DNA from: Kitagawia praeruptora
Taxonomy: Eukaryota > Streptophyta > Magnoliopsida > Apiales > Apiaceae
Direction of reading: 5' to 3'
Assembly (NCBI GenBank): GCA_037693485.1
Contig: CM075350.1
Coordinates: 118,731,001-118,795,000, forward strand
Length of the DNA: 64,000 bases
Position numbers and translations under genes: made by a program
The notes under the pieces: model-generated
Seen by the model: only the letters and a program-made list of their open reading frames with translations
What the model was told of the DNA's origin: nothing
Database searches by the model: none
In this document: positions 59,011-64,000 of the stretch, in pieces
Position numbering within the stretch: the first letter of the stretch is position 1
Layout: each line of letters starts with the position of its first letter

Positions 59011-59336
59011 TGTTGGGTTTGTGGAGTCTATCAGGTTTCAGAATTGGAATTGGATTCTGACTTGAGTTAGGAATCCTGAATTGGACTCTAATTAGAGTTA
59101 GGATTTCAGAATTAGACTCTGATTCTTAGACCCAGTTTCTTCTCTTATAAATACTCATGTAATTGTAACATAACATAACAATACAACACAATTGTGAGAG
59201 ATCAATACAAAATTAGTGCGGCTTGTGGAGTAGGAATTTCCGAACCACGTAAATCTTTGTCTTGTGTGATTGTCGTTTATTTTCTTGTTCTTGTTTATTC
59301 GCTTTGGGTTTTGCTTTCGTTGTTGTATACTCAACA
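59011..59336 (+). repeat. 3' LTR of the Tork element
   Basis: Partner of 54665-55002. Differences seen are 'actcgaatt/actctaatt', 'aacaacac/aacaatac', 'gtcattt/gtcgttt', 'attcactt/attcgctt' and a 12-bp deletion. Confidence 0.95.
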
Positions 59337-59341
59337 GGTAG

Positions 59342-61245
59342 AATGTACATTGATGATGATGAGGAAAATGAAGATCATGGCCATGGAAATTCACCTAGAG
59401 TTGTTGGTCCAACTAGAAGTGATGCTAACACTGGAAATGAAGCATCCGTTGACAGTCATACTGGAACATCAGATGCATCCGTTGACAGACATTCTCATGC
59501 ATCCGTCGACAGGCAAAATGGAGCATCCGTTGATAGACAACATGATGCATCCGTTGACAGTCAACTTCATAATTCCGCAAGGACAACAAACTCAGGGGGA
59601 GTTTCTCAAAGTCAAAACTCAATGACAAATCAACAAGATCATGCTCACTTAGATGAAGCAACCTCATCTAGATTAAACCTTCCACCTTCAAGAAAATGGA
59701 CCAGAGATCATCCTTTTGAGTTAATCATTGTTGACTCAAACTCAAGAGTCCAAACTAGGAGGGCCACACAAGAAGAATGTCTATACAGTAGTTTCCTATC
59801 TCAAGAGGAACCTAAGAAAGTGGAAGATGCCCTTCTAGATCCAGATTGGGTCTTAGCAATGCAAGAAGAGCTAAACCAATTTGAGAGAAATAAAGTATGG
59901 AAGCTTGTGCCTAAACCTGATGATAGAGGTGTCATAGGTACCAAATGGGTTCTCAAGAATAAGACTGATGAAAATGGCATAATTGTGAGGAATAAAGCTA
60001 GATTAGTGGCAAAAGGCTATTCTCAAGAAGAAGGGATAGATTTTGATGAAACTTTTGCTCCAGTGGCAAGACTTGAGGCAATTAGAATTTTCCTAGACTA
60101 TGCAGCACATGCCAATTTCAAAGTCTATCAGATGGATGTCAAAAGTGCCTTTCTAAATGGGAAACTGGAAGAAGAGGTATATATCCATCAACCTCCTGGC
60201 TTTGAAGATCCAGAATTTTCAGAATATGTATATCTTCTCTTGAAAGCACTTTATGGTTTGAAGCAAGCACCAAGAGCCTGGTATGACACTTTATCTCAAT
60301 TTCTTTTGGAGAATCACTTCACTAGAGGTACAGTAGATAAAACCTTATTTCATAGAAATGTCAATGGTTCTTCAATACTTGTTCAAATCTATGTAGATGA
60401 TATTATTTTTGGGTCTACAGATGAGAAGTTTTGCAAAAGGTTTGCCAAACTTATGCAAAGTAGGTATGAAATGAGCATGATGGGTGAATTAACTTCCTTT
60501 CTTGGTTTACAAGTAAAGCAAGTTAATGAGGGAATTTTCATAAGTCAAACAAAATATATTTATGATCTTTTAAAGAAATTTGACTTAATGGATTGTGCCT
60601 CTGCAAAAACACCTATGGCCACTGCAACTAAGCTTGAGTTGAATACTAAGGAAAAATCTGTGGACATCTCAAGCTGACCCTAGAGAGTCTCACTTGATTG
60701 CTATTAAGAGAATTTTCAGGTATCTCAAGGGAACACCAAACCTTAGCATTTGGTACCCAAGAGATTCTGGCTTTGATCTAATTGGCTATTCAGATGCAGA
60801 CTATGCAGGTTGCAGAATTGATAGGAAAAGTACTACAGGCTCCTGTCAATTTCTAGGGAACAGGCTTGTGTCATGGTTCAGTAAGAAACAGAACTCAGTC
60901 TCCACTTCTACAGCTGAAGCTGAGTACATTGTTGCTGGAAGTTGTTGTGCACAGATTCTTTGGATGAAAAATCAACTTATTGACTATGGTCTAAAAGTTG
61001 AGAAGATCCCAATTTTCTGTGACAACACTAGTGCTATTGTCATCACAGAGAATCCAGTGCAACATTCGAGAACCAAGCATATTGACATCAAATAGCACTT
61101 CATTAGAGAGCATGTGATGAATGGTACAGTAGAAATACACTTTGTGCCAAGTGAAATGCAGCTTGCAAATATCTTCACCAAGCCTCTTGATGAATCTTCA
61201 TTCACAAGGTTGGTAGGTGAACTAGGTATGCTTAATTTTTCGTAA
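59342..61245 (+). pseudogene. Sirevirus pol, second part: linker, RT, RNase H (deleted internally)
   Basis: The frame resumes after the Tork element with an acidic linker. It then has a block encoding repeated ASVD (decamers at 59443, 59476, 59500, 59524, 59548). RT follows with VRNKARLVAKGYSQEEGIDF, MDVKSAFLNG, LYGLKQAPRAWYD and YVDDIIFGS (about 60390). After KEKSVDISS (about 60675) a segment that normally leads into RNase H is missing; sequence resumes with a block around SHLIAIKRIFRYLKG in another frame. RNase H shows YSDADYAGCRIDRKSTTG, STAEAEYIVAGSCCAQILWM and FCDNTSAIVITEN. TAG at 61093 breaks it before the usual ending GELGMLNFS and TAA 61243-61245. Confidence 0.85.
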
Positions 61246-61756
61246 TTCCTAGTGATATCTAATCATACTGTATTGCAGCTAGAAATGTGTTTTGATTTAC
61301 TTGAGAATTAAAAACTCTTAGAAAAATTTTTAGCAGAAATTTTGTCTAAGGCAAAATTTGCTTATCAACGGATATCCTTTTATCCGTTGGTAGTATAAAC
61401 ACATTACTAGATTTTTCGTATGTCAACGGATAACAGGTTGTCCACGTCATCGATGGATAAACTGTTTTCTCAACCGTCCATTCTTTATCCGTTGATATAC
61501 ATATTTTTTTTATATAGCCGTTGGTAAACGTGTATATTTAGTCACGGCTGTACTTCTTTTCTTTTCATTTATTATATGACAATTACTTTTGTCCAATGGA
61601 GTAATTACTTTTAATTATTTCATTTTTAATTCTTGAAAAATATAAAAGGCTGTTTTGTGCTCTCACATCTCACTTTTATTCATTTTCAAGAATTTCATAA
61701 GTTAAATGCATCTTCTTCACTAAAACTCTCTCTGCAACAAAAGTTCAAACACTTCA
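61246..61756 (+). promoter_or_regulatory. Spacer between pol and ORF3 with decamers and a TATA-like box
   Basis: Exact decamers lie at 61365, 61423 and 61486, with near-copies at 61381 and about 61448. The consensus-like TATAAAAGG at 61641-61649 is followed by the pyrimidine-rich 'tctcacatctcacttttatt' and, 108 bp later, by the ORF3 start codon. This is the layout of a plant core promoter. Promoter activity is inferred, not shown. Confidence 0.5.
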
Positions 61757-64000
61757 ATGGCGCCTATTGTTAAGATGATATCTTCCACTGGGTTTACCTA
61801 TGAGAAGAACAATTTCGCAGCCTTTGTTGATACAGTGAACGCTCCAGAAGCATATCACACCATGATGAATTTCGTGAAGAAATGCAAACTGTCATATGCT
61901 ATGACTGCCACTACTCCTCTAATCCACGAGGTAATTGAAGAGGTGTGGGCATCTGCTGAGTACATTGGCACAGACGGTACACTTGCTTTTTCTTTAAAGG
62001 GTAAAAACTATGTAGTTAACTCTGATGTGATAACTGCTTGTTTAAAATTGCCTGAGAATAACTGTCTGGAAATACCCAGTAATGCTGAAATTGTTACCAT
62101 GCTAAATTCCATAAACTATACCCTTAGTACTGAGAACTTAGGGAAAATTGTTAGGAAATGTATGGTTAAAGAATGGAGTTATTTTTGTGATGCCTTCATT
62201 AAAACTTTTTCTGGCAAAATTAGTAATTTTGATGCTGTTACCAATTCCATGCTAGTTATGCTATGTATGCTCTTGAATGATAAGTTTTATAATTTTGGCT
62301 CACTAGTCATGTATGAGATAGCAGCTAAATTAGGTAAAAAGGAAACTAGGAGCAAGAATATTTATTTTGCTAGATTTTTTATGCTCCTAGCACTGCATGT
62401 ATATGAGAATGAGCTATCCATTGCTAACCCGGATAGCAAGTTCAATTGTTTTGTTCAAGAGAAGAGAGTCTTAAGTGATTTGATTCGAATGAACCTAAAT
62501 GCAGAAGTACAATTGGTATATCTACCAATTGTTCATGTAACTGTTTCCAACCCTGAAACTCCTATCTCCAACCCCCAAATTTCTTTGCCTTCTAGTGTCA
62601 CAATGGAGTCTGTGGCTGTGACCAAACAGACTCCTACCAAAGTGACCAAATCCAAAGTTCTAAAACCACAATCAAAAAGACAAACCTCAGGTGTCTCTCA
62701 AAAGGCACCTGTTGCAAAAACTACCAAAACTCTTGAGGGGAGTGTGAAGGTGGTAGTGAGTGGTGAGGGAAAGGGTGAACATCAAAGAAGCCCTAAGGAT
62801 AAGGAAGGTGAGGCAGGTGCAACCAACATTTCAGTCTCTCAAAAGACTGTTAATGAACCTTCAAGCCAAATTCTAGTTGCATCCTCTCAACAGGGTGTGA
62901 CTACTGATTTAATTTCCACTCCAGGAACACTGCACAAAAGGGCAAGAGACACAGATAGCCCTCACTCAAAAACCTATGGTAGAAGAGTCAAATCCAAAAC
63001 CATTGGGGAATCACAGGGTGCACACACAGTACATCAAACTGTACCTTCTCAAATTCAGTTTGATGTGACTTCAATAATTGTGGAGTCACAGCCCCTTGAT
63101 CTTAACCTTCAAATCGATACACATTTTAATCCACCATCACCAACTCCATCTCTGGATGTGGATATGATATCTACATCAATTCCTGATTCTCTATCTTTAA
63201 AATTATTGGAGAAGCCCCCCTCAACAATTGGTGGTCATCATCTTTTAAATGATTTGTTGGGCCATCAATCTTCCATTCCTGAATTCACAACACTATCTCT
63301 GGCCTCTTCCTTAAAATCAATCACCACAGATTCAGTGTTGGTTTTCACTTCAACGGATACTCTTTTTCCTTCATCAACGGATATCCTTCATCCGTTGACA
63401 AGTGTTTCTCCATCAACGGATGTGTCTACAACTAATCATCCGTTGACAGCAATGACTACTACATCAACGGATACACTTTATCCGTTGACAACTCTCTCTA
63501 CCACTGCAAAATGTGACATTCTCATGTCAACTATGGAGGAGTTTGTAGTAGTTGAAACACTTTTAGGAATGAGGGAAGGGAGTGAGAGGCTGCCTTGTGA
63601 GCAGGCAAAAGGAGAAAAAAATAATGAGAGGCTGACCATTTCTTCCGGTCAGGCAAAAGGAGAGCAAGAGAGTTCCACCTTAGTAGGTGAAGGTGAGGGT
63701 GTGAGTGGTGTGAGCCAGGGGGAGCCCCTGATGCAAGAAAAGAGAGATGAGAGGAGAGAAGGGACTACAGGAGAAATAAGGCAGGAAGATTCAGCCATTT
63801 CTAGTGAGTTAATGGAGGTTAATGAAGCCTCTAAGGATATGGAATTTCAACAAGAATATCAGTCAATTATTGACTCCATCTCTTTGGATCCTGAAACCTT
63901 TACTCATCCTATTTCTGCCTATCAAGTCATGGCACAACAGGGCAATGTGGAGGCAGAGGAGGCAATGCACCTAGTGCACACCTCTCAATCTCTACAAAGA
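61757..64000 (+). CDS. Third ORF of the sirevirus element (env-like position), at least 748 codons, runs off the window
   Basis: I translated this frame from ATG 61757 to the last base and found no stop. The start is MAPIVKMISSTGFTYEKNNF. Residues 1-235 look globular (KLSYAMTATTPLIHEVIEEV, KGKNYVVNSDVITACLKLPE, KEWSYFCDAFIKTFSGK, SMLVMLCMLLNDKFYNFGSL, ARFFMLLALHVYENEL). From memory this resembles the conserved domain of ORFs placed after or beside pol in eudicot sireviruses. Residues 250-530 are Ser/Thr/Lys/Pro-rich with basic clusters (KRARDTDSP, YGRRVKSK). Residues 530-580 consist of STD / HPLT / YPLT repeats encoded by seven decamers. The rest is Glu-rich and low-complexity. I see no signal peptide or transmembrane segment, so 'env-like' refers only to position. 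Unlike gag and pol here, it has no lesion. Confidence 0.75.
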   Translation, partial: MAPIVKMISSTGFTYEKNNFAAFVDTVNAPEAYHTMMNFVKKCKLSYAMTATTPLIHEVIEEVWASAEYIGTDGTLAFSLKGKNYVVNSDVITACLKLPENNCLEIPSNAEIVTMLNSINYTLSTENLGKIVRKCMVKEWSYFCDAFIKTFSGKISNFDAVTNSMLVMLCMLLNDKFYNFGSLVMYEIAAKLGKKETRSKNIYFARFFMLLALHVYENELSIANPDSKFNCFVQEKRVLSDLIRMNLNAEVQLVYLPIVHVTVSNPETPISNPQISLPSSVTMESVAVTKQTPTKVTKSKVLKPQSKRQTSGVSQKAPVAKTTKTLEGSVKVVVSGEGKGEHQRSPKDKEGEAGATNISVSQKTVNEPSSQILVASSQQGVTTDLISTPGTLHKRARDTDSPHSKTYGRRVKSKTIGESQGAHTVHQTVPSQIQFDVTSIIVESQPLDLNLQIDTHFNPPSPTPSLDVDMISTSIPDSLSLKLLEKPPSTIGGHHLLNDLLGHQSSIPEFTTLSLASSLKSITTDSVLVFTSTDTLFPSSTDILHPLTSVSPSTDVSTTNHPLTAMTTTSTDTLYPLTTLSTTAKCDILMSTMEEFVVVETLLGMREGSERLPCEQAKGEKNNERLTISSGQAKGEQESSTLVGEGEGVSGVSQGEPLMQEKRDERREGTTGEIRQEDSAISSELMEVNEASKDMEFQQEYQSIIDSISLDPETFTHPISAYQVMAQQGNVEAEEAMHLVHTSQSLQR
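63350..63488 (+). repeat. Decamer cluster inside ORF3
   Basis: Seven exact copies of TCAACGGAT(G/A) or (C/T)ATCCGTTGA at 63350, 63374, 63389, 63413, 63437, 63464 and 63479, alternating in orientation. 63374-63398 can form a hairpin of two decamers with a 5-nt loop. Confidence 0.95.

Larger units (their letters stand above)
54665..59336 (+). mobile_element. Tork-type (Tnt1-like) Copia element, nearly intact
   Basis: LTRs 54665-55002 (338 bp) and 59011-59336 (326 bp) start TGTTGGGTTTGTGG and end ACTCAACA. A perfect 5-bp duplication GGTAG flanks it (54660-54664 and 59337-59341). The primer-binding site TGGTACCAGAGCC is at 55005-55017, and the polypurine tract AAGTGGGAGA is just before 59010. 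Between the LTRs I count four substitutions plus one 12-bp indel, so it is the youngest LTR insertion in the window. It sits inside the pol linker of the sirevirus. Confidence 0.95.
48363..64000 (+). mobile_element. Sirevirus-type Copia retrotransposon, 3' end outside the window
   Basis: The order is 5' LTR, primer-binding site, long gag (about 800 codons with zinc knuckle and coiled-coil-like region), protease, integrase, RT, RNase H ending in GELGMLNFS, spacer, then a third long ORF. A large gag plus an ORF after pol is the sirevirus (SIRE/Maximus) plan. It is interrupted by the solo LTR and a Tork element. gag and pol are damaged. Confidence 0.85.

Noticed and set aside
48435..63488. Decamer as telomere-like or CRISPR-like repeat
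   Set aside because: Copies are irregularly spaced, in both orientations, and restricted to one retrotransposon; no tandem telomere unit.
61757..64000. Calling the third ORF a true envelope protein
   Set aside because: No signal peptide, transmembrane helix or glycoprotein-like cysteine pattern is visible; only its position matches.

Overview
This is a eukaryotic nuclear window from a plant, almost certainly a eudicot. It is AT-rich and has spliceable plant gene remnants (a MATE/DTX transporter, an HHP/adiponectin-receptor-like protein). Most of it is nested transposable elements: Copia LTR retrotransposons primed by initiator-tRNA-Met, an LTR family primed by tRNA-Asp, Helitrons, hAT, Mutator-like, Stowaway and Harbinger elements. 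I see no rRNA, tRNA gene, CRISPR array, operon or plasmid feature. The species cannot be fixed from sequence reading alone.

Left part (1-25 kb). An LTR fragment (1-982) and a frameshifted HHP-like pseudogene (1893-2518) precede the 3' half of a MATE transporter gene. Its visible exons are 2949-3028, 3126-3182, 3277-3515, 7697-7711 continuing at 18348-18538, and 18694-18753. One intron holds a 4-kb Helitron (3553-7567). One exon is split by a decayed Copia element (7712-18342, 5-bp duplication AGGAG). That Copia carries a Stowaway MITE in its 5' LTR and a 5.8-kb minus-strand tRNA-Asp-primed element (9682-15492) in its pol. A second decayed Copia (18787-23984, minus strand) lies just past the MATE stop codon.

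Middle part (24-48 kb). It holds a short unidentified plant ORF (25368-25739, minus strand), a Mutator-like element with 9-bp duplications and exon-like cargo (26800-27640), and two opposed Helitrons forming a giant inverted repeat (28760-33218). It also holds a complete-looking hAT transposon (33959-39682; 13-bp terminal repeats, 8-bp duplication, three-exon transposase), a head-to-tail Helitron array (about 39.7-45.5 kb) and two Harbinger MITEs.

Right part (48.4-64 kb). A large sirevirus-type Copia element runs off the window. Its 5' LTR is split by a solo LTR (48504-49997) of the tRNA-Asp family, and its pol is split by a nearly intact Tork-type Copia (54665-59336). Its gag and pol are broken by a frameshift, stops and a deletion. 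Downstream lies a 748-codon frame with no stop before the window edge, preceded by a TATA-like box. A decamer (TCAACGGATG and its reverse complement) recurs through this element in LTR, gag, pol linker, spacer and the third ORF, in more than one reading frame. These two observations are the strongest candidates for new biology here.

Insertion order from nesting: MATE gene, then Copia-1, then the tRNA-Asp element and the Stowaway MITE (mutual order unknown). On the right: a Harbinger-MITE landscape, then the sirevirus, then the solo-LTR parent and the Tork element (mutual order unknown).
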